In this document: in pieces, positions 31,576 through 43,112 of the stretch
Layout: each line of letters opens with the position of its first letter
Numbering within the stretch: position 1 is the stretch's first letter
From: Gnomoniopsis sp. IMI 355080
Lineage: Eukaryota; Ascomycota; Sordariomycetes; Diaporthales; Gnomoniaceae
Assembly (NCBI GenBank): GCA_027946555.1
Contig: JAPEVC010000094.1
Coordinates: forward strand, 62,001-126,000
Direction of reading: 5' to 3'
DNA: 64,000 bases
The notes under the pieces: generated by a model
Told to the model about the DNA's origin: nothing
Seen by the model: only the letters and a program-made list of their open reading frames with translations
Database searches by the model: none
Position numbers and translations under genes: made by a program

Positions 31576-34310
31576 ATGGATACGGCCGCCTCGGTGTCGT
31601 CGGTTTTCACAACTGCATATACGGTCATCGAATTTTTCATCAGCGTGGCGAGCGCTGACAAGGACTGCAAGAAAGTGGTCCAAGAATTGTACACCGTCAC
31701 AAGTGTGATTGAGAGCATAAGGTCATTAGCCAAGGAGAATCCCAACAGTCTCGAGAAACTGAACGCCCTGCTCGTGCCAAACGGCGCGCTTGACCAATTC
31801 AGGCACACCATTGACGAGCTATCTACGCGAATCTTGCAGTCAAAAGGCATCAAGGAGGCTTACAAGAGGGTCAAGTTTGTCTTGCGGCATCGAACTATCC
31901 TGGAGCTTCTCGAGAGCGTTCATAGGCAGGCGATTCCATTTATCGCATGCCTAGGTGCGGAAAATATGTTCGTGGTTCCTGAAGTCCCCCTACCGTCATT
32001 TCCATCTGGCAGGACGCATCTTCTCACTTACTCTTGATCAATGATCTAGGAAGTTGCTACTCCAGATGAATGCAGGATTTGCTGCTCTGTCAGCTCAACC
32101 CACAGCCCAGGCAGGCCACAACGAAAAACCGTTGTCAAGAGAAAAGCCGTTCCTTGTCCCTTTTTCACAGGACACTCATTCACTTGTGGCGCGCAATGCG
32201 TACCATGATACGATCGAATCCAAATTCCAAGTCTGCACCCGGCTGTCGTTGTATGGTTTAGGGGGCACTGGGTAAGACAACGAACCTTGAAACATTGGGA
32301 AGGCTTTTCCCTGAAGGTGGTTCACAAACTAAGGGCAATGTCCACGCGTGAACAGAAAGTCGCGTCTTGCTATCGAGTTCGCCTACAGGCACAAAGATGC
32401 TTGTCCGGTCTTCTGGGTGTAAGCTGGCAGCGAGGAAGCTTACCAAGTGTCGTATGGCAAAATCGCGGAGGTTGTGCCGCCTCCATTCCGAGAAGCGTTC
32501 GAAGAACGGACCGCCAATGATATGACTGCCCAGGTCGAAGATGTCATATCCTCTAAAATGAAGCTGGCCAAGGCGTGGCTAGAGTCAGACGAAATTGGGG
32601 ATTGGGTCTTGATTTTAGACAATGTTGACGATCCGAACATGCTCCAGAAACGGGGCAGTAAGCCTTCCACCTTACAACGTCTACCGGTACGGAGCAAGGG
32701 CAGAATACTCGCGACTTCCCGAAGGAAAGATGTGGCTCTCGGTATATCTGGTGATGAGAACACTTCCATACACGTTGACGCTTTCTCCCAAGATGAGGCA
32801 GTGAAGTGCTTCAAGCAGTTACTGCCAAATGACATGGCAACAGACGACCAGATGCTATCACTAGCTCAAGAGCGGGAGTGTTTGCCCCTAGCCATCAGAC
32901 AAGCTGCTTCATATATCAGTCAGGAGTCGGCGTCGATTGAGGTTTACTCGTATCTCTTGGCATCAAGTGAGACTTCGGAAATGGTGCTTCTAGAGCAAGA
33001 CTTCCGAGACACCATGCGTGCGGATGATGTTCCGAACTCTGTGTTTCGCACTTGGCTTCTGTCCTTTGAGCAACTCCGACGCCAGAATGAAGAAGCAGCC
33101 AAGCTACTGTGCTTGATGGCTACACTTGACCGGTCAGGAGTGGCAGACTTCATTCTGAAGGAAGTTTGGAAAGACCCAATTACGTTCCAAGCCAATATCG
33201 GCCTTGTCCTTGCCTTCTCTTTCATTGGAGTCGTTGGTCCCGACCGGAAGTCTTATAACATGCACCGACTTATCCAGCTGTCTACCCGGACATGGATGAT
33301 CAGGCGAGGAGAAAAAGAAGGATTTGACCGCATCGCTTTGTCAACTATCCTAAGGCTTTTCGAAGACGCCATATCGAGCTATACTTGGTCCAATTGCCGA
33401 ACATTACTACCACATGCTCGATCGCTTGTTACCACCATACATAACGATTCTGAGCTCGTTATAGACAAAGAGAAACTCGTAAAATTGGTGGAAGAATTCG
33501 AGAATCCACCACTGTGGCAACTCAGCTCGCAGTACAATCGCGAGGCATACCGCTCGTTGTTAGCCGAGGATAGCCTCATTGACATATCCAATCATCTGTT
33601 GGATACACCGGAATTTCGCGTATGGCTCAATGGATCCCGACCTCTACTTGTGATGTACGGCCGCCCAGGGAGCGGGAAAACCGTTGCATGGTGAGTTGTG
33701 ACCCCAATCACTTGCACAGACTGCAATGGCAAATATGCACGGATCTAACGGATCTAACGGAACTCAACTCTTTGACAGCTTCTCCGTCGTCCAGAATCTG
33801 CAGACCCAAATCGATGCCAGTGGATCTCGACCTATTGTTGCTTTCTTCTTCTTCCGATTTCAACATTCCGGTAACACAGACACCGTCAAGGCGATGCTCC
33901 TCGACATCATTTCGCAGATCTGCGAACAATTAGGCCCGGCCCATGTTCCGGAACGCGTACGGACAATATTATCAATCACAGACGAGTTTCGATCAAAATC
34001 CGACTTAGAAGAGGTAGTCAGGGATCTGTGCGGCAACTTAGACAAGCCGACTTTTTTGATTTTAGATGGCCTTGACGAGTGTGGGGACCGTTCCAGTGCC
34101 ATTCCTGAAATCATAAACATTACTTTCCGTCTTGTGAACAATAGTGAACGGCTGAGGATTCTGATTAGCACTAGAGCGGAAGCGCGCATATCCGAGTTAG
34201 TCAAAGACACGCCAACATTAGACATGGGAGACCATAATGGTGAGACGATCGATGAGTATCTAAAATTACAGCTTGCAAAGCTAGGCTTGGAAGCGGACCA
34301 ACAATGCTGA
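31576..34310 (+). pseudogene. Broken fungal NLR (STAND) gene: helical N-domain, NB-ARC, then NACHT
   Basis: A first exon from 31576 encodes a helical N-terminal domain of the SesA/NLR type (MDTAASVSSVFTTAYTVIEF). An unresolved junction at about 31955-32065 leads to RLSLYGLGGTG. Intron 32272-32355 splits the P-loop, giving GGTGKSRLAIEFAYRHKD. NB-ARC marks follow: Walker B WVLILDNVDDP, sensor ILATSRR, LPLAIRQAASYI (GLPL-like), and NMHRLIQLSTRTW (MHD-like). A winged-helix-like part runs in frame into a NACHT module: DTPEFRVWLNGSRP, P-loop MYGRPGSGKT, intron 33691-33778, then FLILDGLDECGD (Walker B) and LRILISTRAEARI. A TAA at 32420-32422 interrupts the NB-ARC right after PVFWV, with conserved sequence on both sides. 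The frame ends at 34310 inside the NACHT, with no ankyrin, WD or TPR repeats. NLRs act in allorecognition and innate-like defence; this copy looks inactive unless the stop is read through or is a sequence error. Confidence 0.75.
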
Positions 34311-34415
34311 TGTCTAATTGTCTATAAAGAAACTTTCTCTTGGCCAGGTTGGTAGTGGATTCTGTTGCTGAACGGGAGTCTAAGGATATTGAAGATAGTA
34401 ACGAAGTTGTATTCT

Positions 34416-34695
34416 CTGTTTGTTGTTGGGAAGAAAACTGAGGCTGAGCGGAAGGCTCTGGCCGAAGGCCATAATACCTACAAATAACAGGCTAGCAGTG
34501 GGCTAGTGCCGGTGCCAGCTTCCAACAAAGGACACAAGAAATAGTATTCAGCCCTTGTTGAGATAATTGAACAACATAAGCGCTTTGACGAAAAGATAAA
34601 AAGCGCTTCTGGACAATGTTGTCTCGATTCATCGAGAGCTGTTTCGATCCCTTCTGTAATGGGTGATGTTTGGCTTCCCGATTCGGGCAGAGAGT
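34416..34695 (+). pseudogene. Degenerate coding fragment downstream of the NLR relic
   Basis: One frame reads as plausible protein for about 90 codons (KKTEAERKALAEGH, then SALVEIIEQHKRFDEKIKSA) but is cut by TAA at 34485-34487 and TAG at 34542-34544. The Lys/Glu/Ala helical character suggests a lost C-terminal exon of the NLR or of a neighbouring gene. The family is not recognised. Confidence 0.35.
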
Positions 34696-37600
34696 GAGCT
34701 GTCCAACGCCATGGACATACAGTGCCCGGACCAAGACAATCCAGATGTACTGTGCTATATATCATCAAGATGACCAATGGGCTTTGGTGGACACAACATA
34801 CCACTACCAGCAGTACAGAACTCGCAACAACCGAGGTTCGCCCACTCCATCATTCGATTTCGAATTCCTCTCATCTCATGATGCAAGAGATTTTACCTAG
34901 GTAGGCTTCGCTCACCTGCAGATGTATATACGAAGACGTTGGACGTTTGTCTCGAGTTTCAGGTCGAGCGTGGTGGAAGCCCGTCTCCTGACCTCGAGAA
35001 CTACCCTCTCCTACAGTATGCAGCAGAGTTCTGGCCGGAACATCTTGATGAAGCAAGAGGAAGGGAGGCGCCTTGAATGGACAAAAGCCTAACTGACAAG
35101 ACGTCTAATTGTTCCCAACTTCCTTTTGACGCCGCGGAACCGGCCGCCTTTCTCACTTGGCTACAACTATACGACCCTGCAGAGTCTCGGTGACTAACCG
35201 GCAAAAACACTTGACGACTTCCGACCCATGCAATCATACTTATGCATGTTTGATTAGGATGGTCTCTTGACTGAGAATTGAAAACGTACGGCTGAAGCGG
35301 AGGGTCAGGGTGACACATGTGGCAATGACTCCAAGACTAGACGCTCCATTTTGTGTTGTTGCCCTCACTCATGTCGCAAAAGGGATCTGCTGAAAGTCGG
35401 CCATTATTTCTAATATTCAAGACTATAGAAGGAGGTAAAGTAACGAAAGATCAGCTAAATTACCCATTAGAAGACTTGCCTAATTGAGCCACTCCCTTAG
35501 CGTGCAATAAGTAGATAGGTAAGTTGCGAGCCACTATAACAAAGGTCCAATTACTTGTATGGCGAATGATAGGTACACCTCGAAACACTCTCCTCAAATC
35601 AGCTGGTTTACAGACAGGGAATTTTGAAGTCAATTCGCCTCAAATTTGAACATGTTCAACATTTCTAGATTGAAGACACATGGACTATACTTAGCTAGCT
35701 TATCAAGGTTTGACGCACTTCATTGATTCGCGACCCCAATTTAGGGTGAACACGCGATAGCATCCATTCGTTCACTATACTAGGTAGATGCGACAATATC
35801 TAAGTACCTACTGTGCTTGCAATTACGCTCTTACCGAGCCTTCCATACAAGTCGAGCTACCGTGCCCCTTATCAGAATAGAACGATATAATACGTCTAGT
35901 ATCATGCATGGGTTCACTGCAAGCTGAAGCAAGGCGCGCTTAATGCTACTGCTCCAAGCCTACATGACTCAACGCAAGTCCTAAAGTAGGACATGCGCCC
36001 TTTCCTTTCCACTCTGGCGCATCCCTATGTTGTCATCTGCTTTGCATCTGCTTTGGGCGCATAAAGGTAAAAAAAAGTCTAAATGCTTGAGCTCACCATC
36101 CCCACTCACCTTCAGCCGGTGAGTTCAATGTCAAGTAAACATCGGATGATAAGTACTCAGTTCATGCTTTGTATACCCAAGCATAAATGCGCCATCGGAA
36201 TGAGGAATGATAAGCTGATGTCATCTGGACTTATACCAATAGGACACGATTCTAGCTTAACCTTTCATGAAGCCTTGGGACATGGTCGCAATGAAATAGG
36301 CCAAGTGCCCTAAATGATGTATGGATTTAGACTGTCTATGGAACTGACTACCTAGGTAGATAGCTCAATGCACCACTAGCTGTAGTTGCCCATAAGTTGT
36401 CCTACGTCTTTGCCCCTCTGGACCTACTGAAAAACTCAAGGAGGCTGTGAGTTCAGGAGAGGATGCGCATGAATGAAGCAGCAATATTTCACAAGGATGA
36501 TTGAACCCTTCCTTATAAGCTATTTGATACTCTTATATTCATTACACATTCCTAACTTATGATCTACCTATGTGTTGAGAATCAGAAGCTTGATCCTGGC
36601 GGAGCGCCCAATGGTAGAGAATTAGGACGCATTGCATGCCAAGACGCCCGCTTTGAACTTTTGGGACTTGGACCGGGGAGCGCGCTTGGAGCGCGCTTGT
36701 TACATAGTATACGCCCTTTGCATGTTGCAATAGAGCAAGCTTTACTGACCAGCGTTTGTGACCAGCTACGTACTATGTCTATGAATTATCAGCAACTTTT
36801 GCAATTTGTCCAGAAACAATACACCCTGTGGACAGGGACAACGGTCACATCTAATCCTAGAGGACCTATGCAGTGGCTACACAGTATGTCATTAGCAACG
36901 GATCGTCAGAAGCCGTCTTGTCTGCGACATTGATGTGTTTTTTTTTTTTTTTTTGCCATCGGCTTCCCCGGTACACAACAAGTTTTCTGCTTGCATATTT
37001 TTCGTGGTTGCTATCCTGCTGGGATCAGAATGACTGAGCACGCTGACCTGATCACATGGCACGACTCAGGTCCTCCTGAGCTCCTCCGTGCTCACTCTGG
37101 GCCCACACCAGCACACACCAGCACACCCCGCAACTTGGCTGGGTAGGGTAGCAAACTGGCATAATAGTAGCTAGACAATACATGGCAGAATAAACTGGCC
37201 CTACCAACCTTCAGACGCCTGCGCCATCCACTTGGTGCTCCCGATATACCCACAAACCGAAAATCATCTGAAGTGGCTTCCCAGTGTAAATTTGCCGATT
37301 GGGAAGCACTTGAGTGACGAGTCATTGTGGAGAGCCTCGATATAAGCGAGGGTCCACACCTGGCGGCACGTCACGCGCACCCACGCTGTCACGACGACCT
37401 CACTTGAACAATGAATGGATAGTCCCGATATGTATGAGGCCACAGTAGGGCCGTTCCGGATTCGACATTCGGCATGTTTTCTTGATATTTGTTGGTAGGA
37501 GAAGAGGATCAAAGCCCTCAGCTGGACATGCCCAGGTGCGATAGTATGTGGGTCAATCATGCACTTAGTTGCTTTAGGTAAACGAATGGAGTCGCAAATG

Positions 37601-39845
37601 GTGGTGTATGGCTTCCTAGATGGTGTGAATAGGTACCTGAGGAGAGGGGGTTGTGTGCACCTTTACGTTGTTCCACATTGTGCGCCCCACCTCCTCATCA
37701 AAGGCTCGGAGTTGCGCTAGCATCATGAGCGGGGAAATCTGTGGTCATGGCCAGGAGAGAGCATGGAAATTACACAGCCATGATGGCTTCGCTATTACTG
37801 TTTTGGTTCATCAACTAGCCACGTGATGTCCGGGCACTATGGCTGATGACCAGGTTGCAGCTTCGTTGCGATTTGTTGCACAGGCAGGTTATTTCCGTCG
37901 CACAGAGAATCTTCAATATAACACCCCAACTAGTCCATCTTAAATTGCAAAACTGCCGGGGGATCGTCAGGAGCAACCCACGAATACTACCTGGCCTGTG
38001 CCTCGCGAATTGGACCTGAGCAATTGACGCGCGTACTACATACTGAATTCCGCGACTGCGAATTCATATTGCCATTCTACTACCTGTCAGCTTGCCTGGG
38101 GAGGCTCATTGTAATTCTTCCCAAGGCCATGATCAAATAGCTAGTTACTTGGTTTGTTATCGAACCTAGGCAACATTATGCTGCGAGTAATCAATCGTCA
38201 TAGTCTCAAAAGAGGGGCCTCTCGATCACTTTGTCCAATGAAGGGTTGACTTTGACCTATTGTCCAATGGCTCGGAGTCTCTCCGTGATGGAGTGTATGC
38301 TGCATGTAGCTCACATACAGTACGTGTTGTTATGCGTGCTCACGCTGTGAGGGGAGATGGTATGACGGTGCCGAATTGCCGAAGTCCTAGTTTACACCGA
38401 CCGATTCCAAACTTCAGGGCCTGAGGTACTGAAAATGACCTCCAGACCAATGCAGTGACAGTCATAGGTGCGTAGTTTGCAAGAAGCGAACCTGGGCAAT
38501 CCTTTTTCAGGTGTTCCGGAGTGGCGGAGGGAGAATACAATTCCATATTGAGCAGTGGGCTGAGCTTTCTAAATTTCGTTTGACCATCCGGCCACAATAA
38601 ACAGTTGATTGGATCGGAAAGGTTTTGTTTACCAGAAGTCCAGTATTTAGTAAATTAGAAACTGGCTAAAAATACACATACTACTATGACTTGGTGTACA
38701 CAAATGGTCACGTACAAGTTTACCTACCAACCAGGTCCCTAATCCGGAATAGTAGGTGCATTCGAGAAAAGACCAGACGACGCCGAGCCGGGACATAAAA
38801 TGCTTGAATTTGTCTGAATTGCTTGGCTCCACACCGAGCACACCTAGGCACGGTCCGGGACCATGGATCAGGGTTTCGGTATCGACCTAGGGGGGACAGT
38901 TGTGTTCTATGTACAGTACATCATGTAGTAGGGCAGGTTATGCGCAGATACTAAGTACCGGTACTCGGTACAGCACAGGATGTAGGTGGGTGCTTCCATC
39001 TCCGCATGCGGGGGGAGCCGAGAAACTTCTTCTAGAGCCGCAAGTAGTATGCAATTCCATGCCTCTTCAACGTCGCTAGCCCAATCACTCACCGACAATG
39101 CCGAGATAAATGCGAAATTTTCAGACCCTCGTGTTCATGGGAGGAGCTGGAAGCCTGCATGAATCAATACTACGCAGTATTACCTTGATCATACCTCCAA
39201 ACGTGTCCAGGAACCCCCTCCACTGTTTACCAGGAACGCTACGACACTGAGCAAGGATCACCGAGGCAGAGAACGCGCTGTATGAGTAGATGACATCACG
39301 GAGGATAATCTGGATAATAGCTTTCTAGCCGAGCTACTTGTACTATCATAGTACGAACTGTGTAGTGCTAAGTAGCGGTCGGAAGCGGGTAGATCAGTAT
39401 TGAGATCTCTTTTCGGACCAAGTACAGATTACTATCGTACCCAACCGTGGTTTCTGTGCTATAGGATATGGGTCTGGTGTACCGGGGCGAGGGATGTGCT
39501 CATCCGTAGACCTGCAAACAATACAAGCCCATCCTCTGCTTCTAATTCCCAATCTCCATGGCCACTTTACTTGAGCCAGGGAAACTGACTAGCACCGAGT
39601 TGGACTGATGCCATGCACAGGCCGAGCACCATGTCACTGGCGTCATATTTCGCGTCCAATGTGGACTGGGCAATACCGCAAAGTGCTATTGCAATATGGC
39701 TGTCCATTCGCCACGGTCCTCCCATAAACCGAAAATTTTATAAAATGATCGGCCCTTCGCTGTTTACAGAAGTCAAGTTAACCATCTCTCAAGCGTCCAT
39801 CATCAGCTTCGGTTTTCTACTTCGAACACTCCTTTCACTACCACT
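34696..39845. other. 5.1 kb gene-poor region
   Basis: No gene I can support. The longest frame (36559-36933) has no domain-like pattern. Features seen: palindromic ACCTAGGTA sequence at 34891-34905, TAGGTAGA/AAGTACCTA at 35781-35815 and CTACCTAGGTAG near 36349-36360. There is also a short direct duplication of GAGCGCGCTTG at about 36679-36699, and a T homopolymer near 36937-36954. The final 110 bp carry the oxalate decarboxylase core promoter. Confidence 0.45.
39739..39745 (+). promoter_or_regulatory. Candidate TATA box of oxalate decarboxylase
   Basis: TATAAAA in an AT-rich context about 105 bp upstream of the ATG at 39846. Confidence 0.45.
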
Positions 39846-41553
39846 ATGTTTTCACGAGAAGTTATCTTTGCACTGAGCCTGCTTCAGGCAGTGCCGTTCG
39901 CCACGGCGGCTCCCGCCCCTCAGTAAGTAACATCTATGACGAGGAAGGGTCATCACCAAAAGCATATAGCTGACTGTAAATCTTCAGAATGGGTGACTAT
40001 GGCGAGAATTCTGGTTCAGTCGGTGGCGTGGATCCTCCTACTCCAACAGTCACTGCCGCCTCAGGTTCGCTCTACGGCAGTGAGGACCTGCTCGGTGGCC
40101 GAGCTGCTGAGCCTGATACAAGCGCCGACTCCGCCGTTGTTGAGAACCCTCAATACGTGAACGGTCAGGACGCGGACAAGAAGCTCGGTCTCTATCTGGA
40201 CTTCAACAGCGTCGACGCTCCACAGCCTATGCGCGGAGGATACGGCGGCACCGACCCAGGCCCACGAACCTACTACTATGAGCGTATCAACCCGGACGTG
40301 TACTCCGTGCCGGGTACCGACAACGGTGACGTTGCACAAGCCGCTTGGCCACTCGGTCTCTCGCACAACAGGCAGGGTTCCGACAAAGGCGCTGGATGGG
40401 CGCGTCAACAGAATGTCGAGGTGCTTCCGAGCGCCACAGAAATGGCAGGAGTTGACATGCGCCTGGGACCTCATGCTTACCGTGAGCTTCACTGGCACAC
40501 GGCGAATGAGTGGTCGTTGATCCTCAAGGGTTGCGTGCGTGTATCGTCTGTGAACGACGAGAGCCAGACCTTTGTTGACGACGTCTGCGCTGGCGATGTT
40601 TGGTACTTCCCGAGCGGCGTTCCTCACAGCATTCAAGCATTTGACGAGGGAGTGGAGTTCTTGCTGGTGTTTGACGATGGCTCGTTCTCTGAGGATGAGA
40701 CGTTCTTGTTATCCGAGATGATGATCCGGAACCCCATTAGTGTCTTGGCCAAGAACTTCGAGGCGGATCCTAGTGCATTCGACAACCTTGCCGACGATGA
40801 GCTCTATGTGAGTACAAATCTGCCATCGTCTCTTTTCGTTGAAGATTCCAGCATCACTGACCACCTGCAATATAGATCTTCAACGGCACACCTCAGCCCA
40901 CCAAGATCGATGATACTCAGAACCTCACGGCCTCTGCCGGGTCTTTGGACGGCACCCTCCAAGCACAGACATACCACTGGTCCCAGCAAGCTGCTTACGA
41001 GGTTCCTGGCGGGTCTGTCAAGGTGCTCGACCCGACCACCTTCCCCATCGCCGAGAACTTTGCTACCGCGCTCGTCACTGTGCAACCCGGTGCCATGCGC
41101 GAGATTCACTGGCACACAACTTCGCCTGAGTGGAACTACTTCCTCCAAGGCTCTGCTCGTATCACCGTTTTCCAGGCTCCAGAAGCTGCTCGCACTTTCG
41201 ACTTCACGGCAGGCAGTGTTGGCTATATCCCGCAGGCTGCTTCTCACTACGTCGAGAACACCGGCACCGAGGACGTCATTTTCCTCGAGGTGCTGCAGGC
41301 CACCAAGTTCACTGATGTAAGCGCCGCTCAGTGGCTCGCTTTGACCCCCAAGCAGGTTGTGCAGGATCACTTGCACGTTTCCGATGAATTCTGGGAGAAG
41401 CTACCAAAGGAGAAGTCCTACATTAAGGTGGGAGACAAGAACATGACTGCCTTGGCAGCTACTTCAACGACGTCGACGAACTCGTCGACAAAGCGGGACC
41501 TTGAGGAAGGTCGTGTGGAGGAGACTAAGAGGGAGGTCACCTTCTTCGCTTGA
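39846..41553 (+). CDS. Secreted bicupin oxalate decarboxylase
   Basis: Three exons: 39846-39922, 39988-40807 and 40876-41553, introns 65 and 68 bp (donors GTAAGT and GTGAGT), 524 aa. A signal peptide is clear (MFSREVIFALSLLQAVPFAT, ending ATAAPAP). Two cupin domains each carry the Mn-binding H-x-H...E...H set: ELHWHTANEWSLILKG with FPSGVPHSIQ, and EIHWHTTSPEWNYFLQG with IPQAASHYVENTG. The N-terminal region contains the GYGGTDPGPR and NPDVYSVPGTDNGDV segments usual in fungal members. The enzyme converts oxalate to formate and CO2 with Mn and O2, either detoxifying oxalate or setting extracellular pH. The active-site lid segment that separates decarboxylase from oxidase was not resolved by eye. 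The C-terminal tail is Thr/Ser-rich and then charged. Confidence 0.9.
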
Positions 41554-42166
41554 TTTTGCTTGGGCAACATCATGAACGGCTTCGGACGACATATCAGTCT
41601 GGGTTGTTATCATCTTCTCTAAAAGTCTCGTGACGGTCCACGGACAGTTCACGGACGAAACAATTCTTGTACATAGTTTGAGAGTTTTTTTCGCGCGAAT
41701 GCAATGAATGACCCTTTTTCCATTTTGGAACTTGTTTTTGAGAATGTTAAATTAGCTTGCGTGGGTCATATTAAGGAATTATAAGCATCGGATGATTCGG
41801 GCAATAATATATACCCATGGCCATATGTTATTTGTCAGGTACTAGGGTCATCCCAGATCCTTCCCGCATCACCAGCCTCGTTGTCGTCCCAATGATCAAG
41901 CCCAAACAAAACATCTTGGCTTTATAGCATCCCAGCTGTTGTTTACTACTGCAACGCGGGCAGGAGTGCAACCAGCCGCTTCTGACGCTGCCAGCCAACG
42001 TAATAATACTGCTAAATAATGCTGCTTGCAAGTCTTAACCACCACCAGCCGCACCTCACTTGTGTGTACATACCTCCGTACATGTCAAGATGCATCTTTT
42101 GACATTTACAATATAATCTTCTGTCTTGGGAAGGAAATAAATTACCTTCACCAGTGCTAAGTCGGA
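41554..42166. other. Intergenic, no gene seen
   Basis: 3' UTR of the decarboxylase gene and upstream region of the membrane-protein gene. No repeat or RNA gene seen. Confidence 0.5.
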
Positions 42167-43112
42167 ATGTTCATGGCAACGCCCACAACACATGTGGGAC
42201 TCCTGGCCAGAACCGCAGGTCCAATCTCTACACTCACTACGCCATATACTTATGCTACTGCATGCACGGAAATTTTCGGCATCACCGAAATCACTTACAG
42301 CGATGCGACAGAGACGGTCGTGATATCCGATGTCTCGGATACACGTTTCGGGGCCTGCCAACCGACAGGATTCACCGAGGTTGAAAGTATTAGCCGATTT
42401 ACATTCAGTCCGGCTGTCTGTCCCGAACAATGGACAGCATACTCGTTGTCAACGACGGACAACTCAGTCTCCACTGCTTGGTGCTGCAATAGGTGAGTGA
42501 TTCAAGTTGTGCCTGCTTTCTGTTCTCACGCCACGAAGACAACTTCTGATCGATCATACTCGCAGCGGTTACACACTTTACTCAGCCACAGACTGGCCCA
42601 TCGACTGGGCCACCCAACCCTGCGTCAAAGTAATCGAAGAAGCCACAACCATATCCGAGACGGTCGTGTCCTCCTGCACCGCTCTTCATGCGCCTTGGCA
42701 CATCTCGTGGAAGGCTTCGGACACGACCACATTGTGGCCCGTCCCGCCCGCTTGGGGCGCCAGTGGGGCGAAATGCATCGACACCTGGACGCCAGGCGGT
42801 TCAACAGTGTACGCTACGACCACAACAACGGCAGAGAAGTCTTGGACGCAAGCGACGACCACCACGAAAGGTGCGGGTGCTGGGGCAACAGCTGCTGCTG
42901 CTGATAGCAGTGATAATGATGGCAATGGAGTGACGGTATTGGACTCAAATTCGACATTGTTCTGGTTCTTGGTGATTGGACTTCCTATACTCGGTACGCT
43001 GGCGCTTGCGTTGTGTTGCATGGTGTGTTACTACAAAAGAGCGCAGAAACAGGCCAGAAGGCGGAGAAGAAGACGCATTAGAAGGGAGCGGATCAAGATT
43101 GTAGAAACGTGA
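42167..43112 (+). CDS. Single-pass membrane protein with Cys-rich ectodomain
   Basis: Two exons, 42167-42492 and 42566-43112 (intron 42493-42565, donor GTGAGT), 290 aa. The first 200 residues hold spaced Cys/Trp motifs (CPEQWTAYSLSTTDNS, AWCCNRSGYTLYS, SSCTALHAPWHISW, CIDTWTPGG). A Thr/Ala/Gly-rich stalk follows, then one transmembrane helix (LFWFLVIGLPILGTLALALC) and a strongly basic cytosolic tail (RRRRRRRIRRERIKI). No signal peptide is visible at the chosen ATG, so either export depends on the helix or an upstream exon is missing. The topology, with an outside Cys-rich domain, stalk, helix and short basic tail, is a common layout for fungal surface or sensor-like proteins of unknown function. 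No family is assigned. Confidence 0.75.

Noticed and set aside
32264..32290. Apparent frameshift or stop in the NB-ARC P-loop (GGCACTGGGTAAGAC)
   Set aside because: It is explained by a GTAAGA donor at 32272 and an ACAG acceptor at 32355, which together restore GGTGKSRLAIEF; so it is an intron, not damage.
36559..36933. 124-codon frame on plus in the gene-poor block
   Set aside because: Isolated, no domain, no promoter or splice context; kept as intergenic.
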